NCBI GenBank assembly: GCA_937894515.1
Contig: CALCRH010000061.1
Span: forward strand, 1 to 58,110
Reading direction: 5' to 3'
Origin: an uncultured Clostridia bacterium
Lineage (GTDB): Bacteria > Bacillota > Clostridia > Oscillospirales > Oscillospiraceae
DNA length: 58,110 nucleotides
Below the pieces are notes generated by a model. That model worked only from the letters and a program-made list of their open reading frames with translations. It ran no database searches and had not been told where the DNA came from. Every line of letters starts with the position of its first letter. Position 1 is the stretch's first letter. Below are positions 48,904-57,407 of the stretch, piece by piece. The position numbers were made by a program, and so were the translations under genes.

Positions 48904-49935
48904 TTAGCCCTTCAGAGAATCATAGAATTCCTGGGTGAAGTCGCCCTTGGCGATGAACTCAGCAGCAACGTCCTTGCAGGCATCCTGGAATGCAGCAAAG
49001 TCGATCTCGTCAGCGCGCAGCACTTCGCAGCCGGCATCGGTGAAAGCAGCCCAAGCGGCGTCAACTTCTTCCTGCAGAGCATTGGTACGCCACTCGGTGA
49101 CCTCAGCGCAGCCCTTGATGATGGCTTCCTGCTGGATGGGTGCCAGACCGTCAAACCAGCTCTTGCAGACGAAGATGGGGATCAGACCACCGGTGTGGTT
49201 GGTCTCAGACACGTACTTGCACTGCTCCTGCAGGTTGATGGAGAACAGCTCGGTGATGGCGTTCTCAACAGCGGTGCAGGCGCCCTGGCTCATGGAAGTG
49301 TAAACCTCGCCCCAGGCAATGGTGACAGGGGAAGCACCCATGGCAGTATTGATAGCAGTGTTCACAGGGGAGCTGGGGGAACGCAGGACCAGACCGTTCA
49401 TGTCAGCGGGGGTCTTGACGCTGCGGACGCTGTTGCAGACAACGCGGAAGGGGCGGTTCACGTAACCCACGATCTGCATATTGATGCCGGCGAAAGCTTC
49501 GTCCAGAGCCTTATGCACATCAGTGTCGCCCCAGATCTTGTTCATGGCATCCTCATTGGAAGCGAACAGATAGGGCATGCACAGAGCATTGGCAACAGGA
49601 GCATAGTTGCCCAGACCATCGAAACCGCAGACAGCGGACTCGATCTCGCCCAGAGCAACACCCTCAGAGAACTCGACGTTGGAGCCCAGCTGGGAAGCGG
49701 GGTAAACCTCGACGTCGATGGTGCCCTCAGAGTACTTCTCCACCAGCTCTTCGACCATCAGCATAGCCTGATACTCACCCAGAGCGGGGTCAGCGGTGGT
49801 GGTGCCGGCCAGCTTCATAGTGACCTTTTCCACAACGGGCTCATTGTTCTCCTCAGCGGGAGCAGCTTCCTTACCGCAGGCAACCAGAGCAAATACCATG
49901 ACCAGTGCCAGCAGCATCGCAAGAATCTTCTTCAT
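48904..49935 (-). CDS. dctP: TRAP transporter substrate-binding lipoprotein (DctP)
   Basis: A 343-residue extracytoplasmic binding protein anchored by a lipobox (FALVAC, lipidated Cys20) after a short signal peptide. It has DctP-family features: VTMKLAGTTTADPALGEY, IDVEVYPASQLGSNVEFSEG, and VCNSVRSVKTPADMNGLVLR with the Arg that binds the substrate carboxylate. The ligand should be a carboxylic acid. It is separated from dctQ by the hairpin region, consistent with higher expression. Confidence 0.94.
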   Translation of the reverse strand: MKKILAMLLALVMVFALVACGKEAAPAEENNEPVVEKVTMKLAGTTTADPALGEYQAMLMVEELVEKYSEGTIDVEVYPASQLGSNVEFSEGVALGEIESAVCGFDGLGNYAPVANALCMPYLFASNEDAMNKIWGDTDVHKALDEAFAGINMQIVGYVNRPFRVVCNSVRSVKTPADMNGLVLRSPSSPVNTAINTAMGASPVTIAWGEVYTSMSQGACTAVENAITELFSINLQEQCKYVSETNHTGGLIPIFVCKSWFDGLAPIQQEAIIKGCAEVTEWRTNALQEEVDAAWAAFTDAGCEVLRADEIDFAAFQDACKDVAAEFIAKGDFTQEFYDSLKG

Positions 49936-49999
49936 GCTTTTTTCCTCCTATAAGAGTTTTTTTATTTATTCATCGGTGTAGCCACCAACAAATACAAGA

Positions 50000-50875
50000 T
50001 CAATAGCCGTAAATGTACTGTTCCAACAGCGGCTCGGCGCGGCTTTCGCCGAGACTCTTTAAGGCGGCCAGTGCGGTCACGCAGGTACCGCCGCCCTTGC
50101 CCTTGCCCTCACTCTCGGCAATGGCCTGGGCCGCACCGCTGACGGTAAGGGTGTCATGGGTCTTGCAGTAATCCGCCACAGCAGCTTTCATCCGCAGGGC
50201 GCAGTCGATGCCGTTTTGCAGCATTTGCGTGTATTCCGCTCCGCTCAAATCCGGCATATGGGCGGAAATCACCAGTTCCGGATGCCAGTCCTTCAGCTTC
50301 TCCATGGAGTCCAGATAGTCGTCAAAGTTGGCGATCTGGGGCGTTCCGGTAAAGAATCCGTTGCCGATAATGCTGTCGCCGCTGAACATGATGCGGCTCT
50401 TGGGCTCATACAGGCAGATGCTGCCGGGGGAATGGCCCGGCGTGGCAATGACATGCAGGCACAGGTCGTCAAATACCAGCTCATCGCCATCGTGCAGCAG
50501 TCTGCCGGGAGTAATGGGCTTTCCCACCATTTTCCAGAAAATCTCGTGGCGGGCGGGTGGTAAATCAAAATCATTGGCAAACTGGCCAAACAGCATCGTC
50601 CAGTGCCAGTCGTAATCGGTCACGTGCTTCACGTCACCCTCGTGAACCCAGACCTCACCGCCGTGATCCATCGTCAGACTGTCGCAGCCGATGTGATCCC
50701 AATGGCCATGGGTCAGGATCAGCACATTTTTCCGCCCATCGGTGAGATAGGGCAGCTTCTTCTCTTTACCGCCCAGCAGGCCGCCGTCAATATACACATT
50801 ATAATGTTGAGTCTGTATCAGATAACTGCGGGTAAAGATGCCTAAATAGTCATCTTGAAAACGAATGATGTTCAT
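50000..50875 (-). CDS. Metallo-beta-lactamase-fold hydrolase
   Basis: A 291-residue zinc hydrolase with His56, His58, Asp60 and His61 in LTHGHWDHIGC, and later ligands in ATPGHSPGS and FSGDSI. The C-terminal 70 residues are helical. It overlaps the second PdxA-like gene (ATGA junction). A lactone or thioester derived from the imported hydroxy acid is a plausible substrate; the sequence alone does not decide. The start at 50875 (MNIIRFQDDY) is set by the overlap. Confidence 0.88.
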   Translation of the reverse strand: MNIIRFQDDYLGIFTRSYLIQTQHYNVYIDGGLLGGKEKKLPYLTDGRKNVLILTHGHWDHIGCDSLTMDHGGEVWVHEGDVKHVTDYDWHWTMLFGQFANDFDLPPARHEIFWKMVGKPITPGRLLHDGDELVFDDLCLHVIATPGHSPGSICLYEPKSRIMFSGDSIIGNGFFTGTPQIANFDDYLDSMEKLKDWHPELVISAHMPDLSGAEYTQMLQNGIDCALRMKAAVADYCKTHDTLTVSGAAQAIAESEGKGKGGGTCVTALAALKSLGESRAEPLLEQYIYGY

Positions 50876-51876
50876 GCCTGCTCGCCCCGCTGCTTGCACA
50901 CCAGATTATAAAGCACCTTCATACTGGCAATGATGTTCTTGGGATCGGCAGTACCCTTGCCGGCCTTGCCGTAAGCAGGGCCGTGTCCCACGGAGACGAT
51001 ATTGGCCGGGGTGCCGGTATAGATCAGCACGCCATCGCCGAAGAAGCAGCTCTTCATGGCGATATTGCCCTGGTCGTGGTACAGGAATACAACGCCGCCC
51101 ACTTCACCGCTGCGAGCCTTCAGGAACACGGTGTCTGCCGGGCAGGGTCCGATGACCTGTGCGCCGTCAGCCCGAAGCTGATCAATGGCAGGCTGGATAA
51201 TGGTCTGCTCCTCGTCGCCGAACAGGCCGTCCTCACCGGCATGGGGGTTCAGCGCCGCCACAGCGATCCTGCACTGATCGGCGGGCAGGAATTTGCCCAT
51301 GATATTCAGCAGCTTACGGCCGGTGTTGACGATGCCCTCGCTGCTCAGGCGGGTAACGATCTCCCGGAAAGCACAGTGGCCTACCACCGTGCTGCGGAAA
51401 ATATTCTCGCACTTGATGACAGAGGAGCAGGACTCTGCGTGGTAAAAGTCTTTGAATACCTCAAACTCGGAGCTGTAATCCAGCCCGGCAGCGTGGAACC
51501 CCGCCTTGGTAATGGGCGCCATGGAAAAGCCGTCAATGATACCGGCGCGCTCCAGTTCCATGGTCCTGACCATGGCGTCATACATCAGGTGACCGCTGTC
51601 AGCGGTAACGGTGGAGAATTGAATATCCTTGCCGCAGGGTACATCGCAGAAATACGCCACGTTGACGCCGCCCTCGGCAGGCCGGCCATCCAGATCCCGC
51701 AGCTCCAGTTTTTCAATGCCTTCTACGTGCCGGCAGGAGATGGCAAACCGTTCTTTGTTGCCCACCAGAACCGGGATATAGGAGCCGTCGTTGGCCAGGA
51801 CCGCCTTTGCCGCCATTTCCGGACTGCTGCCGGCATGATCCCCCAAAATAATACCCAATACGATTTCCTTTTTCAT
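50872..51876 (-). CDS. PdxA-family dehydrogenase, copy 2, with altered metal site
   Basis: A 334-residue PdxA-family protein and first gene of the operon. It keeps GIILGDHAGSSPE, VVGHCAFREI (His167), YHDQGNIAMK and VSVGHGPAYG. The segment aligning with GHTEF of PdxA reads YSSEF, so the first metal-ligand His is replaced by Ser135. It may use a different metal geometry or substrate from copy 1, with which it shares the operon. AAGGAG precedes the ATG at 51876. Pairing of two divergent copies suggests two steps or a heteromer. Confidence 0.85.
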   Translation of the reverse strand: MKKEIVLGIILGDHAGSSPEMAAKAVLANDGSYIPVLVGNKERFAISCRHVEGIEKLELRDLDGRPAEGGVNVAYFCDVPCGKDIQFSTVTADSGHLMYDAMVRTMELERAGIIDGFSMAPITKAGFHAAGLDYSSEFEVFKDFYHAESCSSVIKCENIFRSTVVGHCAFREIVTRLSSEGIVNTGRKLLNIMGKFLPADQCRIAVAALNPHAGEDGLFGDEEQTIIQPAIDQLRADGAQVIGPCPADTVFLKARSGEVGGVVFLYHDQGNIAMKSCFFGDGVLIYTGTPANIVSVGHGPAYGKAGKGTADPKNIIASMKVLYNLVCKQRGEQA

Positions 51877-52328
51877 CTTGATAACTCCTTTATACGCATC
51901 GCCCACACGCCGCTGCCGCAGCAGCACAGGGGCAAAAGTCCTCTTGTTTTACTTAATTATATAGCAAAATCCCATCTCATTCTATATCCATTCCCATTAT
52001 TGCTGATTTTTCAGTTGTTTGCACAAATTTTGCCGCCCGCGTTTTAGCATTTTCGCCTGTTTTTGCCTCATTTTTCCCGCAATCCATACCCTTTTCTTTA
52101 CAATTATGCATCACTGCGTCCGCGTTTGTGGTTTATTTTTGACCCGTTTTTTCTTCTGCGTGCTTCAAAACCATCTCTTTCCCCTGCTCCGTTTTTATCC
52201 CGGATTGCTTTTCAGGTCAAATTCTGCACAAAAAGATTTGCCTTTTTATCCGCTATATGGTAGCATAAAGATGTTGTAAAGAAAGCGGTACTATTCGTTA
52301 TTTTATCATTAAGAAAGGAGACCCTTTT
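51877..52328 (-). promoter_or_regulatory. Upstream region of the eleven-gene operon
   Basis: No gene is seen before the small ORF at 52329. A minus-strand TATAAT lies at 51961-51956 with a poor -35 box. A candidate sigma-54 site GCGGCAAAATTTGTGCA (52036-52020) has GG and GC at the exact spacing but a weaker match than the other two. Which promoter drives the operon is undecided. Confidence 0.4.
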
Positions 52329-52430
52329 ATGGATACCAAAGATATTCTTGTTGTCAGCCTGTTTGTTGTCATTATGGTGCTGGCTTTTGTGCTCAGCGGC
52401 CAGAAAAAGCCTCCCAAAGACAAGAAGTAA
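52329..52430 (+). CDS. Small single-pass membrane protein (33 aa)
   Basis: A 33-codon gene with a strong RBS (AAAGGAG 52314-52320) 8 bp before the ATG. It encodes MDTKDILVVSLFVVIMVLAF, then VLSGQ and a lysine-rich end KKPPKDKK. It has one membrane helix with a positively charged cytoplasmic tail, the usual look of bacterial small membrane proteins that modulate transporters or kinases. It is followed by a strong hairpin at 52441-52467. No family is recognised. It stands alone, so its partner is unknown. Confidence 0.7.
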   Translation: MDTKDILVVSLFVVIMVLAFVLSGQKKPPKDKK

Positions 52431-52440
52431 GAATAGGAAA

Positions 52441-52703
52441 AAGAGCTGTCCTGACAGGACAGCTCTTTTCAGCTTGTCAAAAAAACCTCTGGCTTTTTTG
52501 ACAAGCTGAAAAAGCACAGCATTTTGCATTCTGCAAAATGCGAAAAACGGCTGATTTCAGCCGTTTTTTGTGCTACTATTTCATTCGAGGCGGGCTTTTG
52601 CCCCCTCGAGCTCCCCCGCTACTCTATCATTCGTAAGCTTTCGCTTTTTGCTTCAAGTTTTTTGACAGTCTGAAAAGAGCTGTCCTGACAGGACAGCTCT
52701 TTT
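52441..52703. repeat. Array of palindromes, including a duplicated terminator
   Basis: Successive hairpins: A 52441-52467 (12-bp arms AAGAGCTGTCCT); B 52470-52508 (15-bp arms, CAGCTTGTCAAAAAA); C 52519-52541 (10-bp arms); D 52543-52568 (12-bp arms); E about 52585-52609; F 52673-52703 (14-bp arms). F contains the same 27 bp as A. A ends the small-protein gene and F ends the PrsW-like gene. Confidence 0.8.
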
Positions 52704-53438
52704 TTAGAAGAATGTCGGGCCGCCGCCCTCAAAATAATCGTCTGCATCGGAGATTTTTCGGATTCGGCTCATAGCGCTGAAAAACAGGAAAGCCACAAAG
52801 GCCAGGAACACCAACGACGACAGCATGGCGTTCAGCGTGGCGATAAAATCGTATGCGCCATGGATCAGCACCGGCAGCCAAAAAGCCCTGCGGCTGCATT
52901 GCCGGCTCTTTTTTGCATTGCCGGCTCTGTCGTATCGCTTTGCCATGCCATACCACGCCCCCATGAACACGCCGAAGCAGGCATGTCCCGGAACAGCGGT
53001 AACCGCCCGTATCAAAGCCGTAGACAACCCATAGGCCGCCACATATCCGATGTTCTCCCACAGTGCAAAGCCCAGGGACACAAACACCGCATACACCACG
53101 CCGTCAAACTGGCAGTTGAACTCCGGCGTATTCCACGTTTTCCGCTTCAGGAGAATATACTTGGCGCCCTCTTCGGCGCAGGCCACTACGCCGAAATACA
53201 TCAATGCGGAATAGCCAAGACTTCCCTCGGGCAAAAACCAGCGCAGCACGAAGCCGCCGAAGCGCTCTGCCGCCACCGCAAGGGCGGTTGCCAGCACGCC
53301 CAGTACCACCAAAGTGATCAGCAGGCGGGGCGGTTCTTTCTCCAGACGATCCTTGCGGTAGATATAGTTCAGCAGGATCACCGCCGGGATCACCGCCGCC
53401 GCGATCAGTATGGGATTGGCCGTTGGTAAACGCAGCAT
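52704..53438 (-). CDS. PrsW-family intramembrane metalloprotease
   Basis: A 244-residue protein with about seven membrane segments. Conserved PrsW motifs are CAEEGAKYILL (EExxK), FDGVVYAVFVSLGFALWENI, GHACFG and LIHGAYDF, supplying the glutamates and histidines of the metal site. In Bacillus PrsW performs site-1 cleavage of the anti-sigma factor RsiW, but here no sigma/anti-sigma pair is nearby, so the target is unknown. AGGAGG precedes the ATG. Confidence 0.87.
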   Translation of the reverse strand: MLRLPTANPILIAAAVIPAVILLNYIYRKDRLEKEPPRLLITLVVLGVLATALAVAAERFGGFVLRWFLPEGSLGYSALMYFGVVACAEEGAKYILLKRKTWNTPEFNCQFDGVVYAVFVSLGFALWENIGYVAAYGLSTALIRAVTAVPGHACFGVFMGAWYGMAKRYDRAGNAKKSRQCSRRAFWLPVLIHGAYDFIATLNAMLSSLVFLAFVAFLFFSAMSRIRKISDADDYFEGGGPTFF

Positions 53439-53603
53439 TGCTTTCCTCCTTCAATCGTTGTCTTTCCTTGTTTTTTCTTTCTTGCTTTTTATTATATCCC
53501 GATTTTTCCATAAAGTAAAGAAAACTCAGGATCCTCTCTTGCACTTTGTCGCCTTTTGTCGTATACTGGCAAAAGTTTTCGACTGTTCAAAGGAGAGGTT
53601 CCC

Positions 53604-54710
53604 ATGTCCAAGATCCGCGATTTTGTCAAGCGGGAGATCACCCTTTGCGCGGCTTTTGCCGCCGCTGTGATCAGTTGCTTTTTTGTGCCTCCCGATGCCG
53701 CCTACTTTGGCTATATCGACTGGCGCACGCTGGCCCTTTTGTACTGTCTGATGGTGGTGGTGGCCGGACTGCGCAGTGCCGGCGTGTTCAGCCTGTTGGC
53801 CCACGTTCTGTGCCAAAAAGCCGGCAGCGTTCGGACCATGGGCATGATTCTGGTAGCCTTGTGTTTTTTCAGCGCCATGCTGGTTACCAACGATGTGGCA
53901 CTTTTGACCTTTGTACCCTTTGCGGTGGTGGTGCTGGGTCTTGCCGACCAGATGAAAGAGCTGGCGTGGGTGGTGGTGCTGCAAACCGTTGCCGCCAACC
54001 TGGGCAGTATGCTGACTCCGGTGGGCAACCCCCAAAACCTGTACCTGTTCTCCTCTTACGACATGAGCATCGGGCAGTTCTTCGGTGCCACCGCTCCCAT
54101 CTGGCTGCTCTCCGGCGTACTGATTACCGCTCTTTGTCTGCTTCTGCCCAAGGCGGAGCTTTCCGTCTTTTTGGGAGAAAAGCCTTCTCTGGATAAAAAG
54201 TCTCTGCTTCTCTATCTGGCTCTGTTTGCGGAGTGTATGCTGGTGGTACTGCGGGTGCTGACCTGGCCGGTAATGCTGGGTACCATCGTGGTGGTGCTGG
54301 CGATCTGCGACAGGAAGATGCTCAAGCGTGCCGATTTTCTGCTGCTGGTCACCTTTGTGTGCTTTTTCATCTTTTCCGGCAATCTGTCCCGCATCAGTGC
54401 GGTGGCGGTGCTGCTGCGCCGGCTGCTCAGCGGTCATGAGCTGCTGCTGGGTGCCGGGCTGTCTCAGGTCATCAGCAATGTCCCGGCCGCCATCCTGCTC
54501 TCCGGTTTTACGGACAATGGCAAGGGGCTGTTGCTGGGTGTCAATATCGGTGGTCTGGGTACGCCCATCGCCAGTCTGGCCAGTTTGATCAGCCTCAAGC
54601 TCTACTCCCACGCCGAGACTTCAAAAAACAGCCGCTATATGGCGAAGTTTTTGGCGGCAAATTTCGGCTTGCTGGCCATTTTGCTGGCGGCGGGAATGCT
54701 ACTTCTCTAA
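53604..54710 (+). CDS. ArsB/SLC13-type ion or anion permease
   Basis: A 368-residue permease with about 10 membrane segments, related to the ArsB/NhaD and SLC13/CitMHS group (ion transporter superfamily). The first half contains MLVTNDVALLTFVPFAVVVL and NLGSMLTPVGNPQNLYLF, the second the repeat-related SQVISNVPAAILLSGF and GLGTPIASLASLI, matching the paired re-entrant loop motifs. AAAGGAGAG precedes the ATG at 53604. It is monocistronic. Substrate could be a carboxylate, arsenite or Na+/H+; not decidable. Confidence 0.83.
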   Translation: MSKIRDFVKREITLCAAFAAAVISCFFVPPDAAYFGYIDWRTLALLYCLMVVVAGLRSAGVFSLLAHVLCQKAGSVRTMGMILVALCFFSAMLVTNDVALLTFVPFAVVVLGLADQMKELAWVVVLQTVAANLGSMLTPVGNPQNLYLFSSYDMSIGQFFGATAPIWLLSGVLITALCLLLPKAELSVFLGEKPSLDKKSLLLYLALFAECMLVVLRVLTWPVMLGTIVVVLAICDRKMLKRADFLLLVTFVCFFIFSGNLSRISAVAVLLRRLLSGHELLLGAGLSQVISNVPAAILLSGFTDNGKGLLLGVNIGGLGTPIASLASLISLKLYSHAETSKNSRYMAKFLAANFGLLAILLAAGMLLL

Positions 54711-54716
54711 TAGGAT

Positions 54717-54770
54717 GTAGGGGACGATGCCCACATCGTCCCCCGGGCGGATGTAGGCATCCGCCCCTAC
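54717..54770. repeat. GTAGGGG-type palindromic repeat, third locus
   Basis: A unit with outer ends GTAGGGG and CCCCTAC and two inner sub-palindromes (GACGATG/CATCGTC and GGCGGATG/CATCCGCC). Confidence 0.75.
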
Positions 54771-54778
54771 AAAAAGGC

Positions 54779-54812
54779 AAAAAACGCGGGATGAAAATCC
54801 CGTGTTTTTTTA
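54779..54812 (-). terminator. Terminator after the AlgX-like gene
   Basis: Arms ACGCGGGAT and ATCCCGTGT with A/T runs just past the stop codon. Confidence 0.75.
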
Positions 54813-56141
54813 TGACATGGCCTTGCTGCGGATGATGTCCTGAAATCCCACCGCCGCCTGAATATTGTTGATGAACAGGGCATCGGTAACATCGTAGCGG
54901 TCAATCAGGGTGGCTACGCTGTCGGTCTCGGGACGGATATCCACTACCACGATTCGCTGATAGTAGTCGATCATATAGGGCACAAAGGCGTTGCCATAGG
55001 ACTCCTTGAAGACCAGCAGAGTCTTACCGTTTTCGTTGTCCGTGTTGATCACCGTCAGCGGGTTGTCGCCGTTGATAAACACAGACGCATAATCCCGGTA
55101 ATTGCCGTTGACCGCGATGCCGTTATACCAGCCGCCGTTGTAGCATTGCATGGAGTAGCCTGTGTTGGGGAAATGGCATACGGTGTAGTCCGGGTTCCGC
55201 TTGAGATTGCCGTCATGATTGCCGTACATATATAATGTCCCGGTCACATTGCCCCGAATGACGGTTTCATATGCGTCCAGCGCCAGCGGCTCGATGCCGT
55301 TGGCCCGGCAGTAGGCCGCCGAGGCGTAGTAGGCGCCAAGGCTGGTCCAATGGTGGTCGGTGCGGTAGAACAGATACTCTCCGGCATGGGGCTCCATGAC
55401 GCCGAAAGCATCGGCGGTTTTGATGCGGCTGTCCATCATGCCATAGGTGCTGCTGATAAAGCTCTTGATGCTCTCGCCGGCATCGGTATAACCCGCCGGG
55501 CTTTCAAAGGCGCAGCACTTTGGCACGATCAGCGCCGTCACGTTCAGCTGTGGATATTTGGCAGCAAAGTCATTGACAATGGCCGCATAGCCGCTGGAAC
55601 CGGTGGGATCAGGGGTAAAATACTCCTGCCCATAGTCACCGCAAATCAGAACCGATCCGTTATAATAGGCGTCCAGATCGTTGTTATAGTGTCCGGTATT
55701 CACCGTTTCTGCTATTACGCCGGCGGCATCCACATCGGTATAGTCCCCTTTGCCCGGCGCAATATAGGTCTGTCCCGGCTGACACACCTGCCGGCTGCAA
55801 ACCGTGCAGATGCCGTCAGCACCCACATGGTGTCCATCGGCCTGTACCAACACCTCGCCGCAAACGGTACAGATCTGACTCACCGTACAGCTCGCCGGAC
55901 CGCTTGGGGTATGGGGCAGGGCTTCCGCCAGGATCTCCCCGCAACGGGTACAGATCTGGGGGGCAGCGCAGGTAGCCTCTGCTCCCGGTTCATGACCTAA
56001 CGCCGCCACCAGCACTTTTTCGCATTCCAGGCAAATCTGGTCTGTGGTACAGGTGGCCTCCGGGCCGGGGATATGCTTATGACAGGCCGTCAGCGGTACA
56101 GACAGGACGACTGCAAGCACAATGCAAAGCCATTTCTTCAT
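54810..56141 (-). CDS. Cys-repeat lipoprotein with AlgX/DHHW-type SGNH domain
   Basis: A 443-residue exported lipoprotein (lipobox PLTAC, Cys20). Residues about 25-125 hold four related repeats of the form ATC-x4-QIC-x2-CG-x2-L ending in GH (for example AAPQICTRCGEILAEALPH), eight or more CxxC-like pairs that may bind zinc. The rest resembles the DHHW/AlgX-like SGNH family of O-acyltransferase-associated proteins, with FYRTDHHWTSLGAYY and FKESYGNAFVPYM. The start at 56141 follows GAGGAG. A role in modifying cell-surface polysaccharide is suggested by family; no MBOAT partner is nearby. Confidence 0.78.
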   Translation of the reverse strand: MKKWLCIVLAVVLSVPLTACHKHIPGPEATCTTDQICLECEKVLVAALGHEPGAEATCAAPQICTRCGEILAEALPHTPSGPASCTVSQICTVCGEVLVQADGHHVGADGICTVCSRQVCQPGQTYIAPGKGDYTDVDAAGVIAETVNTGHYNNDLDAYYNGSVLICGDYGQEYFTPDPTGSSGYAAIVNDFAAKYPQLNVTALIVPKCCAFESPAGYTDAGESIKSFISSTYGMMDSRIKTADAFGVMEPHAGEYLFYRTDHHWTSLGAYYASAAYCRANGIEPLALDAYETVIRGNVTGTLYMYGNHDGNLKRNPDYTVCHFPNTGYSMQCYNGGWYNGIAVNGNYRDYASVFINGDNPLTVINTDNENGKTLLVFKESYGNAFVPYMIDYYQRIVVVDIRPETDSVATLIDRYDVTDALFINNIQAAVGFQDIIRSKAMS

Positions 56142-56253
56142 GAAAATTCTCCTCATCGTATCGTGTTTCTTCTATTATATCGCATCGCAGAAAAACTGCA
56201 ACGGCACATTTTGCCGCAGCCTGCAAATTTTTGTAGCCTTGGCGGGCAAAGTG

Positions 56254-56262
56254 TGATATACT
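56254..56262 (+). promoter_or_regulatory. Extended -10 promoter of the racemase gene
   Basis: TGA-TATACT (56254-56262) forms an extended -10 box 32 bp before the ATG. No good -35 at standard spacing. Confidence 0.45.
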
Positions 56263-56293
56263 TTATTATATTCTGCGGAAACGAGGGTGTTCT

Positions 56294-57385
56294 ATGAAAC
56301 GTCAATATCCCCACATAGTCGTAAATCTATCCCTTTTGCGCGATAATATCCAGCAGATCGTCTCCCGCTGCCGCGCCATGGATATCGAGGTCTGCGCTGT
56401 GATCAAGGGCTGCAACGGCATTCCGGAAGTGGCAAAGCTGGCAAGAGACTGCGGCGCCTCCTCTCTCGGCACCAGCCGTCTGGAGCAGATCGAGTCCTGC
56501 CGCAAAGCCGGAGTGGACGGTCCCTATCTCCTGCTGCGCGTTCCCGGTCTTTCCGAGCTGCCCGCGTTGGTGTCCCTTGCCGATCTGTCCCTGCAATCCG
56601 AACGGGACACGCTGGACGCGTTGGAAGCAGAGTGTGCCCGGCAGAACAAGACCCACGGCGTTATCGTGATGGCCGATCTGGGCGATCTGCGCGAGGGGTT
56701 CTGGGACAGAGATGAGATGGTGGAGGTCTGCTGCCATGTGGAGCGTGACCTGCCCCACGTCATGCTCAAGGGCGTCGGCGTCAATCTGGGGTGCTACGGC
56801 TCGATCCGTCCCACGCCGGAGAAGATGAACGACCTGCTCGCCATCGCCAAGCGGGTCGAGGACGCCATCGGGCGCAAGCTGGAGATCATCTCCGGCGGTG
56901 CCACCAGCAGCTATACGTTGGTGCATGACCGCTCCATGCCGGCCGGTGTCAACCATCTGCGTATCGGCGAGAATATCCTGCTGGGTCATGATCTGCAAAT
57001 CGACTGGGGCTATACCGATATGAATTATCTCCGTATGGATACCTTCACTCTCCATGCGGAGGTGCTGGAGGTCAAGGAAAAGGCCAGCTATCCCCAGGGT
57101 GAATTTGCCATTGATGCTTTCGGCAACAGGCCCACCTATACCGATATCGGCCCTCGAAAGCGCGCTCTGTTAGGGTTCGGCCGAGCTGATGTAGGCCGTG
57201 TTGAAAGTCTTTTCTGCTGTGAGCCGGGCATGACCATTGTCAGCGCCAGCAGCGATCACTGTATTGTAGATGTTACCGACTGCCGGGAGCTGCACCCCGG
57301 TGACGTGGTGCAGTTTCACCTTTGTTACAGCCACATGCTCTACGCTTCCAGCCGCACGGATATGCCGCTGGTGCTGACAAAATAA
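56294..57385 (+). CDS. PLP-dependent alanine/ornithine racemase-family enzyme
   Basis: A 363-residue fold-type III PLP enzyme. The cofactor Lys is Lys38 in VCAVIKGCNG. MADLGDLREGFW, GVGVNLGCYGS, IISGGATSSYTL and HLRIGENILLG match the ornithine racemase (Orr/YhfX-like) branch rather than cell-wall alanine racemase. The C-terminal part is a beta domain. It may racemise ornithine or another basic amino acid. It precedes a small membrane-protein gene with AGAGGAGG between them, so the two form an operon. Confidence 0.85.
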   Translation: MKRQYPHIVVNLSLLRDNIQQIVSRCRAMDIEVCAVIKGCNGIPEVAKLARDCGASSLGTSRLEQIESCRKAGVDGPYLLLRVPGLSELPALVSLADLSLQSERDTLDALEAECARQNKTHGVIVMADLGDLREGFWDRDEMVEVCCHVERDLPHVMLKGVGVNLGCYGSIRPTPEKMNDLLAIAKRVEDAIGRKLEIISGGATSSYTLVHDRSMPAGVNHLRIGENILLGHDLQIDWGYTDMNYLRMDTFTLHAEVLEVKEKASYPQGEFAIDAFGNRPTYTDIGPRKRALLGFGRADVGRVESLFCCEPGMTIVSASSDHCIVDVTDCRELHPGDVVQFHLCYSHMLYASSRTDMPLVLTK

Positions 57386-57407
57386 AAAGAGGAGGAAAAC
57401 AGAACAA

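Noticed and set aside
51938..51977. A sigma-54 promoter around TTTTGCTATATAA on the minus strand
   Set aside because: The -24 GG is AG at the required spacing and the rest matches poorly; a TATAAT there is equally well explained as a vegetative -10.
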